Positions 42,662 through 51,438 of a stretch of 64,000 nucleotides of DNA are shown in pieces. This DNA is from Streptomyces sp. ST2-7A (lineage in GTDB: Bacteria; Actinomycetota; Actinomycetes; Streptomycetales; Streptomycetaceae). The stretch lies in NCBI RefSeq assembly GCF_021390475.1, contig NZ_JAJUWS010000036.1, positions 1 to 64,000 on the forward strand, given 5' to 3'. Each line of letters begins with the position of its first letter. Within the stretch, counting starts at the first letter, position 1. Below the pieces are notes generated by a model, which saw only the letters and a list, made by a program, of their open reading frames with translations, did not search any database and was not told the origin of the DNA. The translations under genes were made by a program, and so were the position numbers.

Positions 42662-43278
42662 CCGTCCGGATCACGGCTCCCCCCGCCGACCCGTCTCCCA
42701 CCCCCGCCCCCGCCTTTACGTTCCCGAACCCGCACTGCAACTGTTTCCCGGGCGCGACCGTCTGGCTGACCGGCCTGCCCAGCGCGGGCAAGTCGACCAT
42801 CGCACGGGCCACAGCCACCCTGCTGCGGCAGCGCGGCCGCCGTGCCGAGGTGCTGGACGGCGACGAGATGCGCCGCACCCTCACCTCGGGACTCGGCTAC
42901 TCCCCCCGGGACCGACAACGCAACGTCGAACGCATCGGCCGCGTCGCCGAGGTCCTCTCCCGCAACGGTGTCACCGCGCTGGTACCGGTGATCGCGCCGT
43001 ACGCCCACGTACGCGATCTGGTCCGCTCGTGGCACGAGAGCAGCCGCACCGCGTTTCTGGAGATCCACGTCGCGGCCCCCGTCGAGGTGTGCGCCGAACG
43101 CGACGTCAAGGGTCTGTACGCCCGCCGCGAAGCCGGTGAGATCAGTGGGCTGACCGGCGTCGACGCCCCGTACGAGGAGCCCGTCGCCCCCGATCTGCGC
43201 ATCCGTTCCCACGACGAACCGGTCGAGCGGTCCGCCGCGGCCGTACTGAACCTGCTGGCCGAAAGGGGCCTGGCATGA
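42658..43278 (+). CDS. cysC: adenylylsulfate (APS) kinase
   Basis: A 206-aa kinase converting APS and ATP to PAPS. Walker A is GLPSAGKSTIARA; AEVLDGDEMRRTLTSGLGYS and RDRQRNVERIGRVAEVL are classic CysC motifs, followed by YAHVRDLVRSWHE, ERDVKGLYARREAGEISGLT and GVDAPYEEP. The GTG start at 42658 overlaps the previous stop and has GGAG 6 nt upstream; an ATG four codons earlier is possible. It is the first of three sulfate-activation genes in the cluster, which supply the nearby sulfotransferase. Confidence 0.94.
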   Translation: MTVRITAPPADPSPTPAPAFTFPNPHCNCFPGATVWLTGLPSAGKSTIARATATLLRQRGRRAEVLDGDEMRRTLTSGLGYSPRDRQRNVERIGRVAEVLSRNGVTALVPVIAPYAHVRDLVRSWHESSRTAFLEIHVAAPVEVCAERDVKGLYARREAGEISGLTGVDAPYEEPVAPDLRIRSHDEPVERSAAAVLNLLAERGLA

Positions 43279-44204
43279 CCATTCTCACCACGGCACCCGC
43301 CGTGCGCCCGTACGCGCTGTCCCATCTCGACACCGTCGAGTCGGAGGCGATCCACGTTTTCCGCGAGGTGGCGGGCGAGTTCGAGCGTCCGGTGATCCTC
43401 TTCTCCGGTGGCAAGGACTCGATCGTGCTGCTGCACCTGGCGCTGAAGGCTTTCGCGCCCGCCCCGATCCCGTTCACGCTGCTGCACGTCGACACCGGGC
43501 ACAACTTCCCCGAGGTCCTCGACCACCGCGACCGCACGGTGACCCGCCACCGGTTGCGGCTGCGTGTTGCCAGCGTCCAGGAGTACCTCGACGACGGGCG
43601 GCTACGGGAACGCGCGGACGGCACCCGCAACCCGCTGCAGACCGTTCCGCTGCTGGACGCGATCTCCGAGGGGAGGCACGACGCGGTCTTCGGCGGTGGA
43701 CGCCGCGACGAGGAGAAGGCCCGCGCCAAGGAGCGGGTGTTCTCACTGCGGGACGAGTTCGGTGCCTGGGACCCGCGCCGTCAGCGCCCCGAACTATGGG
43801 CCCTCTACAACGGCAGGCACACCACCGGCGAACACGTCCGGGTCTTCCCCATCTCCAACTGGACCGAACTGGACGTCTGGCAGTACATCCAGCGCGAGGG
43901 CATCGAACTGCCGTCGATCTACTACGCCCACCACCGCGAGGTCTTCGCCCGCGACGGCATGTGGCTCGCCCCGGGCGACTGGGGCGGCCCTCCCGGCGAC
44001 GAACGGGTTCTCACCAAACAGGTCCGCTACCGAACGGTCGGCGACATGTCCTGCACCGGAGCGGTGGAATCGGCGGCCGGCACCGTCGAGGAGGTCATCA
44101 GGGAGATCACCGCCACCCGCCTCACCGAGCGTGGAGCCACCCGCGCCGACGACAAGCTCTCCGAGGCAGCCATGGAAGACCGCAAGAAGGAGGGTTACTT
44201 CTAA
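43275..44204 (+). CDS. cysD: sulfate adenylyltransferase subunit 2
   Basis: A 309-aa N-type ATP pyrophosphatase. PVILFSGGKDSIVLLHLALKA carries the PP-loop. LLHVDTGHNFPEVLDHRD, GGRRDEEKARAKERVFSLRD, RVFPISNWTELDVWQYIQRE and the C-terminal MEDRKKEGYF are diagnostic for CysD. It makes APS from sulfate and ATP with CysN. ATG overlaps the CysC stop. Assimilatory sulfate-reduction genes are absent around it, consistent with a dedicated PAPS supply. Confidence 0.95.
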   Translation: MTILTTAPAVRPYALSHLDTVESEAIHVFREVAGEFERPVILFSGGKDSIVLLHLALKAFAPAPIPFTLLHVDTGHNFPEVLDHRDRTVTRHRLRLRVASVQEYLDDGRLRERADGTRNPLQTVPLLDAISEGRHDAVFGGGRRDEEKARAKERVFSLRDEFGAWDPRRQRPELWALYNGRHTTGEHVRVFPISNWTELDVWQYIQREGIELPSIYYAHHREVFARDGMWLAPGDWGGPPGDERVLTKQVRYRTVGDMSCTGAVESAAGTVEEVIREITATRLTERGATRADDKLSEAAMEDRKKEGYF

Positions 44205-44206
44205 TC

Positions 44207-45613
44207 ATGAACACCATCGGTACACCCACCATCGGTACACCCCCCGGCGGCCTCCCCCGCCCCTCGGAACCGGCAGAGGACGGCGCCCTCCCGCCCACCG
44301 AGACCCTGCGATTCGCCACCGCGGGCTCGGTGGACGACGGCAAGTCCACCCTGGTGGGCCGACTGCTGCACGACTCCAAGTCGGTTCTCGCCGACCAGCT
44401 GGCCGCGGTCGAAGCCGCGTCGCGGCAGCGCGGCGGGCAGGCGCCGGACCTCGCCCTGCTCACCGACGGGCTCCGGGCCGAACGCGAGCAGGGCATCACC
44501 ATCGATGTCGCCTACCGCTACTTCGCCACACCCCGGCGCCGCTTCATCCTGGCCGACACCCCGGGCCATGTGCAGTACACCCGCAACATGGTCACCGGTG
44601 CCTCCACCGCCGATCTGGCCCTGGTGTTGGTCGACGCCCGGCACGGCATCGTGGAGCAGACCCGCAGGCACCTGGCGGTCGCCGCGCTGCTGTGCACCCC
44701 ACAGGTCACACTGGTGGTCAACAAGATGGACCTGGTGGGACGTTCGGAGCAGGTCTTCGCCGCCATCGCGGCCGAGTTCGCCCACTGCGCCCACTCGCTC
44801 GGAGTGGCAGGGGTGACCGCCATACCGGTCTCCGCGCTCGAGGGCGACAATGTCGTACGGCCCTCCGACACCATGGGCTGGTACGCGGGTCCCACCGTTC
44901 TCGAACACCTGGAGACGGTGCCGAGCGGTATCGACCCCCGGACGCAGGCGGCCCGGCTGCCCGTCCAGTACGTCATCCGCCCGCACAGCGCCGCCCACCG
45001 CGACTACCGGGGGTACGCGGGTCAGCTCACCTCCGGGGTGCTGCGGGTCGGCGACCGGGTCACCGTGCTGCCCGCGGGGCTGAACAGCACCATCACCACG
45101 ATCGACACCCCGGCCGGTCCGGCCGAGGAGGCCCGGTCACCGCAGTCGGTGACGGTACAACTGGCCGACGACATCGACATCGCCCGCGGAGACCTCCTCG
45201 CCCCGGAGGCCACCGCACCACGTCTCACCCGTCAGCTGGTCGCCACTGTTTGCCACTTGACGGAACAGCCTCTCCGAGCGGGGCAGCGGGTACTGCTGCG
45301 GCACACCTCCCGGACGGTCCGTGCCGTGGTCGAGTCGATCGACTCCCGACTCGACCTCCGGGACCTCGCGGAAAAGCCGGGCGCCACCGCACTCCAGGTC
45401 AACGACATCGGCCGGATCACCGTACGGACCGCCGAGCCGCTCGCACTCGACGGCTATACCGATCTCCGGCGCACCGGGGCGTTTCTGCTGATCGACCCGG
45501 ACGACGGCGACACCCTGACCGCCGGCATGGCGGACGCCCCGGAACCCGACCGCGCGGAAGGGGTCCGAAGTTCCCCGCACGGTGAGCATGAAAACTTCAC
45601 AGTCGCCCGGTGA
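44207..45613 (+). CDS. cysN: sulfate adenylyltransferase subunit 1 (GTPase)
   Basis: A 468-aa EF-Tu-like GTPase that drives APS formation by CysD. G1 AGSVDDGKSTLVGRLL, REQGITIDVAYRYF (switch I region), LADTPGHVQYTRNMVTGAS (G3) and LVVNKMDLVG (G4), then beta-barrel domains II and III. An N-terminal extension of about 35 residues includes the tandem TIGTPTIGTP. The C-terminal 35 residues are unconserved. ATG at 44207 lies 3 bp after the CysD stop. The best ribosome-binding site (AAGGAGG) is about 13 nt upstream, longer than usual. Confidence 0.94.
   Translation: MNTIGTPTIGTPPGGLPRPSEPAEDGALPPTETLRFATAGSVDDGKSTLVGRLLHDSKSVLADQLAAVEAASRQRGGQAPDLALLTDGLRAEREQGITIDVAYRYFATPRRRFILADTPGHVQYTRNMVTGASTADLALVLVDARHGIVEQTRRHLAVAALLCTPQVTLVVNKMDLVGRSEQVFAAIAAEFAHCAHSLGVAGVTAIPVSALEGDNVVRPSDTMGWYAGPTVLEHLETVPSGIDPRTQAARLPVQYVIRPHSAAHRDYRGYAGQLTSGVLRVGDRVTVLPAGLNSTITTIDTPAGPAEEARSPQSVTVQLADDIDIARGDLLAPEATAPRLTRQLVATVCHLTEQPLRAGQRVLLRHTSRTVRAVVESIDSRLDLRDLAEKPGATALQVNDIGRITVRTAEPLALDGYTDLRRTGAFLLIDPDDGDTLTAGMADAPEPDRAEGVRSSPHGEHENFTVAR
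44213..44242 (+). repeat. tandem 15-bp repeat in the cysN start region
   Basis: ACCATCGGTACACCC occurs twice back to back with no mismatch and encodes TIGTP-TIGTP. It is probably a recent slippage duplication in a non-essential N-terminal tail. Confidence 0.8.
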
Positions 45614-45737
45614 GGCCGGCACTGGTGGCGAAACCGGGCGACCGGAAGACTCTTCCCCGTCAGCTCGCACGGAGTCGCCACCGGTCGCCGACCGGGGTCG
45701 AGGGAGCTGCCACCCACCGCCGTGGCACGCCGGTCAC

Positions 45738-45769
45738 ACGGGACCACGGGACCACGGGACCACGGGACT
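45738..45769. repeat. 8-bp tandem repeat upstream of the precursor peptide gene
   Basis: Four copies of ACGGGACC in a row, the last ending in T, in the 225-bp spacer between cysN and the peptide gene, about 70 bp before its ATG. It may be a regulatory element or slippage; no function is evident. Confidence 0.75.
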
Positions 45770-45838
45770 CCGCGCACACAGGACTGCACGTAACGGGCCC
45801 CCCGTGGGCACCGTCTCTCCCGACGAAAGGTCACCATC

Positions 45839-45988
45839 ATGAACTCCACCACCGGCACCACCGTCCTCTCCGTCGTCATCGAGACCCCGGCCCTCGACAC
45901 CCTTGTCATCGAGGACTTCGGGCAGCTCTCCACCGAGCCGTTCCAGCCGAGCACCTGCATCTGCTGGACCAACGCGGCGTCCCGGTGA
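45839..45988 (+). CDS. RiPP precursor peptide with a Cys-Ile-Cys-Trp core
   Basis: A 49-residue peptide with GAAAGG 9 nt before its ATG. The first about 36 residues are leader-like: Thr-rich start, hydrophobic VLSVVIETPALDTLVIEDFG and acidic turns. The C-terminal STCICWTNAASR offers two Cys, Thr and Ser for cyclodehydration. The TCIC string resembles cores of azole-bearing thiopeptides and linear azole peptides. Immediately downstream are an E1-like/YcaO fusion and a SagB-type oxidase that would turn Cys into thiazoles. No leader peptidase or lanthipeptide dehydratase gene is nearby. The peptide is too short for routine gene callers, but its context makes it convincing. Confidence 0.8.
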   Translation: MNSTTGTTVLSVVIETPALDTLVIEDFGQLSTEPFQPSTCICWTNAASR

Positions 45989-46003
45989 CCCACGGCGTCG
46001 AAG

Positions 46004-46040
46004 CGCTCGGGTGAGCCCGTCGATTCGGACGAGCCGAGCG
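46004..46040 (+). terminator. attenuating stem-loop between precursor peptide and cyclodehydratase genes
   Basis: CGCTCGG (46004-46010) pairs with CCGAGCG (46034-46040), with a nested CGTC/GACG stem in the loop, 16 bp after the precursor stop. A partial terminator here would give more precursor than enzyme mRNA, as is common in RiPP operons. Confidence 0.5.
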
Positions 46041-46162
46041 GTTCACACGGGACTCGACGCATCGGTACCGCACCACCTCACGCGACACCGCGTCGGAAGA
46101 CCGCGCACCGATCGCCGAGGACTTCTTCACCACAGCAGGAGAGAAACGAGAGGGCAGTAGCA

Positions 46163-48439
46163 GTGGACAAGCCGCGCACCACTCCGGGCCTGACGTTCAA
46201 GCACCATCTGACGGCCGAAGTACTCCCGGAAGAGGGAGTGTTCCTCGTCTCCGAACGCGGGGTCACCGTACTTCGTGGCGCCGGCTCCACCGCACTCGTC
46301 CCCCTGCTCGACGGCACCCGCACCCTGGACCAGCTGACCGCCGAAGCCCCGGCCGACATTCCTCCGGGTCAGGTACGCCAGGTGATCGGCAGGCTGCTGG
46401 AGTCCGGGCTGCTGACCCATCGGATGCCCGACGCCCGGGCCCGCTCCGACGAGGCGTTCTGGGAACTGGTCGGGCTGGACGGCCCCGAGGTCGTCCACCG
46501 CACCACCAACAGCACCGTATCGGTGTCCGCACTGGGCACACACGCCGTGGGCGCCGCGGCCAAGATGACCACGGCGCTCACGGACGCGGGGCTGCACGTT
46601 CACCGGCCCGGTGAGGACGGCACGGCTCCCGTGCTCACCGTGGTGGTCTGCGACAACTACCTCGACCCCGGGCTCGCCGCCCTGGACGCCGCGCACCGGG
46701 CGGCGGGCACACCCTGGCTGCTCGTCCGAATTGTTGGTCAACAGCCATGGATCGGACCGGTGTTCAGACCCGACGAAGGCGCGTGTTGGCACTGTGTCGC
46801 CGAGTCGCTGAGGCGCAACCGGCCCGCCGAGACCTACCTGGGCAAGGCCCTCGGCCGGCCCGTCAGCAGCCCGCCGTCCGGACTCACCGCGGGACGCGCG
46901 GTCGGACTGCACCTGGCCGCCCTGGAAGCGGTGAAATGGCTGGCCGGCCAGCGCCATCCGGGTCAGTCCGCGCTGTGGACCATGGACACCCTCACGCTCG
47001 CCGGGCAGCACCATCCGCTGCGAAGAAGGCCGCAGTGCCCCACCTGCGGCGACCCGGAACTGACCAGCCGCCAGGTACTGGCCCCCTTCACGCCCGTCAG
47101 CCGGCCCAAAACCGACACCGGTACCGGCGAACGCGCCCTGTCGGCCGAGCAGATGCTGGCACGCCACGGTCATCTGGTCGACCACCTGACCGGCATCGTC
47201 AGAGAGATACGCCGGGACAGCCGCGGCCCCGAGTTCCTGAACTGCTTCCACTCCGGGCACAACCCGGCCACCACCCCCTCCGGGCTGGCCCGGGTGCGCG
47301 CCGGTCTGCGCAGCCACAGCTCGGGCAAGGGCACCACCGAGACCCAGGCCAGAGTCAGCGCCCTGTGCGAGGCGGTGGAACGGCACAGCGGCTACTTCCA
47401 GGGCGATGAGCCGACCGTACGCGGCAGCTACCGGGAGCTCGCCGTCCAAGCGGTACACCCCGACTCCCTCCAGCTCTACCATCCCCGCCAGTACGCCGGC
47501 CGCGCCGCGTGGAACGCCACCCACAGCCCGGCGCACCACGTCTGCGCCCCCTTCGACGAGACCGAGCCCGTCGACTGGACCCCGATGTGGTCGCTGACCG
47601 AGAAGCGGCACCGCCTCGTCCCCACCGCACTGCTCTACTACGACGCCCCGTCCGACGGGGATCGCTTCGTCGCCACCTCCAACGGCTCGGCGGCCGGCAG
47701 CTCCCGCGAGGACGCCCTCGTCCAGGGCTTCCTGGAACTGGTCGAACGCGACGCGGTGGCACTGTGGTGGTACAACCGCACCCGCCAACCCGGGGTCGAC
47801 CTCGACGCGTTCGAGGACGACTGGATCTCGCGGGTACGCCGGGGTCACCGGGAACTCGGCCGGCACCTGTGGGTCCTGGACCTCACCGGTGACCTGGACA
47901 TCCCCGTCTTCGTCGCGCTGTCCCGCCGAGTCGACAAGCCGGTACAGGACATCACCCTCGGCTTCGGCGCCCACCTCGACCCCCGGGTGGCACTCCGCCG
48001 CGCGGTGGCCGAACTCAACCAGATGCTGCCGCCCGTCGCCCGGGTCGACGCCGAGGGCACCGGCTACAGCTGCGACGACCCGGTGGTCATGGACTGGTGG
48101 CGCACCGCCACCGTCGAGAACCAGCCGTACCTGCTGGCCGATCCTACTCGGCCGGCCGGCACTCCGGCGGACCATCCGTACGCCCCGCGCCAGGATCTGG
48201 CCGAAGACATCGCGGACCTCGTCACCCTCGTCCGGGACGTACTGGACAGTGAACTTCTGGTGCTCGACCAGACCAGGCCCGATATCGGATTGCCCGTGGT
48301 CAAGGTGATCGTGCCGGGGCTGCGTCCGTTCTGGGCCCGCTTCGGTCCCGGCCGGCTGTACGACGTGCCGGTCCGGCTGGGGCGGCGCACCACACCCATC
48401 CGCTACGAGGACCTGAATCCGATCCCGCTCTTCCTCTGA
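46163..48439 (+). CDS. azole-forming cyclodehydratase: E1-like/YcaO fusion
   Basis: A 758-aa TOMM cyclodehydratase. Residues about 1-90 are a leader-binding winged-helix-like region. An E1/ThiF-like domain with the zinc Cys pairs CWHC (about 208) and CPTC (about 291) follows. The YcaO domain (about 370-758) has KGTTETQARVSALCEAVERH, SNGSAAGSSREDALVQGFLE and ELVERDAVALWWYN, and ends in the Pro-rich tail NPIPLFL typical of azole-making YcaOs. It uses ATP to turn Cys/Ser/Thr of the adjacent precursor into azolines. The GTG start follows GAGGG. The fusion contains both recognition and catalysis, so no separate partner is required. Confidence 0.92.
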   Translation: MDKPRTTPGLTFKHHLTAEVLPEEGVFLVSERGVTVLRGAGSTALVPLLDGTRTLDQLTAEAPADIPPGQVRQVIGRLLESGLLTHRMPDARARSDEAFWELVGLDGPEVVHRTTNSTVSVSALGTHAVGAAAKMTTALTDAGLHVHRPGEDGTAPVLTVVVCDNYLDPGLAALDAAHRAAGTPWLLVRIVGQQPWIGPVFRPDEGACWHCVAESLRRNRPAETYLGKALGRPVSSPPSGLTAGRAVGLHLAALEAVKWLAGQRHPGQSALWTMDTLTLAGQHHPLRRRPQCPTCGDPELTSRQVLAPFTPVSRPKTDTGTGERALSAEQMLARHGHLVDHLTGIVREIRRDSRGPEFLNCFHSGHNPATTPSGLARVRAGLRSHSSGKGTTETQARVSALCEAVERHSGYFQGDEPTVRGSYRELAVQAVHPDSLQLYHPRQYAGRAAWNATHSPAHHVCAPFDETEPVDWTPMWSLTEKRHRLVPTALLYYDAPSDGDRFVATSNGSAAGSSREDALVQGFLELVERDAVALWWYNRTRQPGVDLDAFEDDWISRVRRGHRELGRHLWVLDLTGDLDIPVFVALSRRVDKPVQDITLGFGAHLDPRVALRRAVAELNQMLPPVARVDAEGTGYSCDDPVVMDWWRTATVENQPYLLADPTRPAGTPADHPYAPRQDLAEDIADLVTLVRDVLDSELLVLDQTRPDIGLPVVKVIVPGLRPFWARFGPGRLYDVPVRLGRRTTPIRYEDLNPIPLFL

Positions 48440-48492
48440 AGGCGCCCACCGCATCCTCCCCACACACATCGGCACCGTCCCTCGAGGTCTCC

Positions 48493-50037
48493 ATGACAAA
48501 GGTCCCCCTTCCCGTCACCCCGCCGCGGACCGCTCTGGCCCAGCTCTGGGCCCTGCGGGAGGACGCCGGCTTCCGGCCCGGCGGGGACGGGCCGGGGGCC
48601 GGTGTCGTCACCACGCCCTGGGGGGACGTGCCACTGGACACCGAGTCCCCTGTGGTCGCGAGGGCGTTGGAGCGCATGACCTACGGCCCGGTGTCCCTGG
48701 ACAACATCGCTCCGGGCTTCGGCGACATCGTGGCGAACCACCCCGACACCGCACCCGCTGCGGCCGGCCGGCCGGACGGGCAGGCCCCCGAACCCGGGCC
48801 GAAGCAGCACTCCGCCACCGGCCGGCCCTCCGACCACGCCGCCCTGCGCGCGGTACTCGCCGCGCTACAGCACACGGTGGTCCGTACCCTCGCCACGCCC
48901 GACGGCAACCACGTGCTCACCGTGGTACCCATGTCCCGCCGGGCCACCTTCGCCCCCGTACCGCCGGCCGACGACACCGTTCATCGACTGTCCCGGTTCG
49001 TCACTCTGCGGACCGGCCCCGAGGGCTGGCTTGCGGAGTCACCGCTGTCGCCGCACCGGGTGACCCTGCACTCCCCCCGGGCGAGCCTGCTGGTCAGCTG
49101 CTACACCCGCGCCCGAACCGTCATCGAGGTCGCCCGGCTCCTCGGCCAACCGACGGCCGAGACCGCGCTCGTGGTCGCCCATCTGGCGGCGGCCGGCATA
49201 CTCGTCCCCGGAATCGTCCGACCCGGCACCGCGACGCCGGTCACCTTCGCCGAGGACCACGAGCCGCTGACACACTGGTCGCCCCGGGAACTGCTGGTGC
49301 ACCAACGCAGCCGCCCGGGCGCGCACGACGAGCCCGTTGGCCGCATCGGGGAATTCCGCACCGACGAGGGAGGGCCCACCGGCCTCGCCCGGCGAGGCCC
49401 GGCCATCGCGCTCCCGATCCCCGACCCGGAGCTGATCCGCGCCTCGGACCCGAGCCTCAGCGAGGCCATGGCCGCTCGCCGCTCCGTACGCCTGGATGAC
49501 GGACAGCCGCTGACCATCCAGGAATTGGGTCAGCTGCTGCACCGTTCGGCCGGCGTCCGGCCGAACAACGGCCGCCCCTACCCCAGCATCGGCTCCCGCT
49601 ACCCGCTGGAGCTGTATCTCACGGTCACCGGCGGTGGAGAGCTGCGGCGCGGCGTCTATCATTACGACCCGTACGCGCACACCCTCACCCCGCTGGACAC
49701 CCCCCCGGAACTGGTCGACAGATTGCTCGTCGAGGCGGGCGTCAACGCCGGGCTGTCGAAGGAACCCCCGGTGCTGATCAGCATGACTGCCCGCTACCAC
49801 CGGCTCAGCGCCTCGTACCGGGGCACGGCCTACAGCGCGTTGCTGAAGGAGGTCGGGGCGTTTCAGCAGACCCTGTACCTGGTGGCCACCGCCATGGGGC
49901 TCGGCCCCTGTGCGCTGGCGTTCGGTGACACCGAGACCGCTGCGCACGCGTTCGGCCTCGACTGGCTGGTGGAACCGGGGGTGGGCGAGTTCGTCGTCTC
50001 CGCGTTTCCCGAGTCGGCGGCCCACCCCCGACGCTGA
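48493..50037 (+). CDS. SagB/McbC-type FMN-dependent azoline dehydrogenase
   Basis: A 514-aa protein. The C-terminal nitroreductase-like domain (about residues 310-510) contains EAMAARRSVRLDDGQPLTIQ, GVRPNNGRPYPSIGSRYPLE, RGVYHYDPYAHTLTPLD, GAFQQTLYLVATAMGLGPCA and a late AFGLDWLVEPGVGEFVV, as in SagB/ThcOx dehydrogenases. The N-terminal 300 residues form the less conserved regions seen in longer members, including a leader-recognition-like segment around 175-235. It would oxidise azolines made by the YcaO fusion to thiazoles/oxazoles. It lies 53 bp after that gene. Confidence 0.88.
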   Translation: MTKVPLPVTPPRTALAQLWALREDAGFRPGGDGPGAGVVTTPWGDVPLDTESPVVARALERMTYGPVSLDNIAPGFGDIVANHPDTAPAAAGRPDGQAPEPGPKQHSATGRPSDHAALRAVLAALQHTVVRTLATPDGNHVLTVVPMSRRATFAPVPPADDTVHRLSRFVTLRTGPEGWLAESPLSPHRVTLHSPRASLLVSCYTRARTVIEVARLLGQPTAETALVVAHLAAAGILVPGIVRPGTATPVTFAEDHEPLTHWSPRELLVHQRSRPGAHDEPVGRIGEFRTDEGGPTGLARRGPAIALPIPDPELIRASDPSLSEAMAARRSVRLDDGQPLTIQELGQLLHRSAGVRPNNGRPYPSIGSRYPLELYLTVTGGGELRRGVYHYDPYAHTLTPLDTPPELVDRLLVEAGVNAGLSKEPPVLISMTARYHRLSASYRGTAYSALLKEVGAFQQTLYLVATAMGLGPCALAFGDTETAAHAFGLDWLVEPGVGEFVVSAFPESAAHPRR

Positions 50038-50177
50038 TCCCCGCACGGACCCACCGGCGTTTCGGCCAACTTCCCCGGACCGTGGGACAGTTTCGTGGCA
50101 TCGTCCACGCGGACACCGCCCAAGGGCTCCGCGTATGGTGCACACCGGCAGAAGTCTCATGGGGGTGGAGGTAGCAC

Positions 50178-51419
50178 ATGCGGTGGAATCGTGCTTCGTT
50201 CTCGGATGTGCTGATACCCCAAAGACCCGTGAGCAACGTCGAATTAGCTCCCAGGATGGCCGCTTCCATCACCACCGTGGTCATCCTGTGCTTCCTCGGT
50301 GTCGCCCTGGCCTACGCCCTCAACGGCGGCTTCTCGGCGATCGAGCTCACCATCTGCGTCTTCTTGATGCTGCTGCTCCTATTCCTTCAGTTCTGCCACT
50401 CCTTCCCCTCGTGGTTCCCCCGAATTTCGGCACATCCGCGCAGCACACTGACGGTCCAGACGGTGCTGACCTTCGCACCGTTCGCCGCCTTCGGCGCCAC
50501 CTGGCTCGGTATGCCCGGCTTCCTCGCCTCCTCCTGCCTGCTGCTCCTCCGGCCCGGGATCGCCTGGTTCACCTTCGCACTGGTCATCGCGATGACGGGA
50601 GCCATGCAGTTCATCGTCGGGTACGGCGTGGAGAAGCTCGGATACAACACCGTCGCCACATGCCTGACCGGTCTCGTCGTCTACGGGCTGAGCCGACTGA
50701 CCAGCCTGGTCAGTGAAGTACAGACAGCCCGCGACGAGTTGGTGCGAATGGCCCTCGCCCAGGAGCGGATTCGCTTCGCCCGCGACCTCCACGACCTCCT
50801 CGGCTTCAGCCTGTCCACCATCGCGCTGAAGTCCGAACTCGCCCATCGCCTGGTCAGCCGTGACCCGGTGCGCGCCGAGGCGGAGATCACCGAAATCGTC
50901 CGGGACGCGCGGCAGGCCCTTACCGAGGTGCGTTCGGTGGCCGGCAGCTACCTGCAGATGAGCCTGGAACGCGAACTCCGGGCAGCCTCCTCGCTGCTGC
51001 GCGCGGTGGGTATCCACGCCGAGATGCGGATCGAGGTGGGGACCCTGACGCGGGACACGGATTCCACGCTGGCCATCGTGCTCCGCGAGGGCGTCACCAA
51101 CGTACTGCGCCACAGCAAGGCGCAGAAATGCCGGATCGAAGCCACCACCAACGAGCGGGGTGTGCGGTTGACCATCGCCAACGACGGTCTCCGCGACGCC
51201 GACGCCGCCCACTTCGCCGAGTTGGGAGCCGCCCGCCGGGACCCGGGCACCGGCTCCGTGACCACAGTGAACACGAACCCCGCGGGCACCGCGGGCGGGA
51301 ACGGGCTGAGCAACATCGCAGCCCGTGCCCGGGCCCTGGGCGGCGAGCTCCAAGCCAGTGAACGGCCCGATGGTTGGTATGAGTTGACAGTCCTGCTCCC
51401 CGCGGCGGGCAAGGACTAG
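50178..51419 (+). CDS. NarL-family sensor histidine kinase (DesK-like)
   Basis: A 413-aa membrane kinase. Residues about 28-185 contain five or six transmembrane segments with almost no extracellular domain, so the sensed signal is probably membrane-associated. Dimerisation helix QERIRFARDLHDLLGFSLST carries the phospho-acceptor His. The ATPase domain has REGVTNVLRHSKA (N box) and GNGLSNIAARARALGGEL (G box), with a Gly/Thr-rich insertion before the G box. A ribosome-binding GGGGGTGGAGG-like stretch precedes the ATG. It faces the response regulator gene tail to tail, 19 bp apart. Regulation of the peptide genes upstream is plausible but not shown. Confidence 0.9.
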   Translation: MRWNRASFSDVLIPQRPVSNVELAPRMAASITTVVILCFLGVALAYALNGGFSAIELTICVFLMLLLLFLQFCHSFPSWFPRISAHPRSTLTVQTVLTFAPFAAFGATWLGMPGFLASSCLLLLRPGIAWFTFALVIAMTGAMQFIVGYGVEKLGYNTVATCLTGLVVYGLSRLTSLVSEVQTARDELVRMALAQERIRFARDLHDLLGFSLSTIALKSELAHRLVSRDPVRAEAEITEIVRDARQALTEVRSVAGSYLQMSLERELRAASSLLRAVGIHAEMRIEVGTLTRDTDSTLAIVLREGVTNVLRHSKAQKCRIEATTNERGVRLTIANDGLRDADAAHFAELGAARRDPGTGSVTTVNTNPAGTAGGNGLSNIAARARALGGELQASERPDGWYELTVLLPAAGKD

Positions 51420-51438
51420 GGTCTGTTCGACGGGTCTG

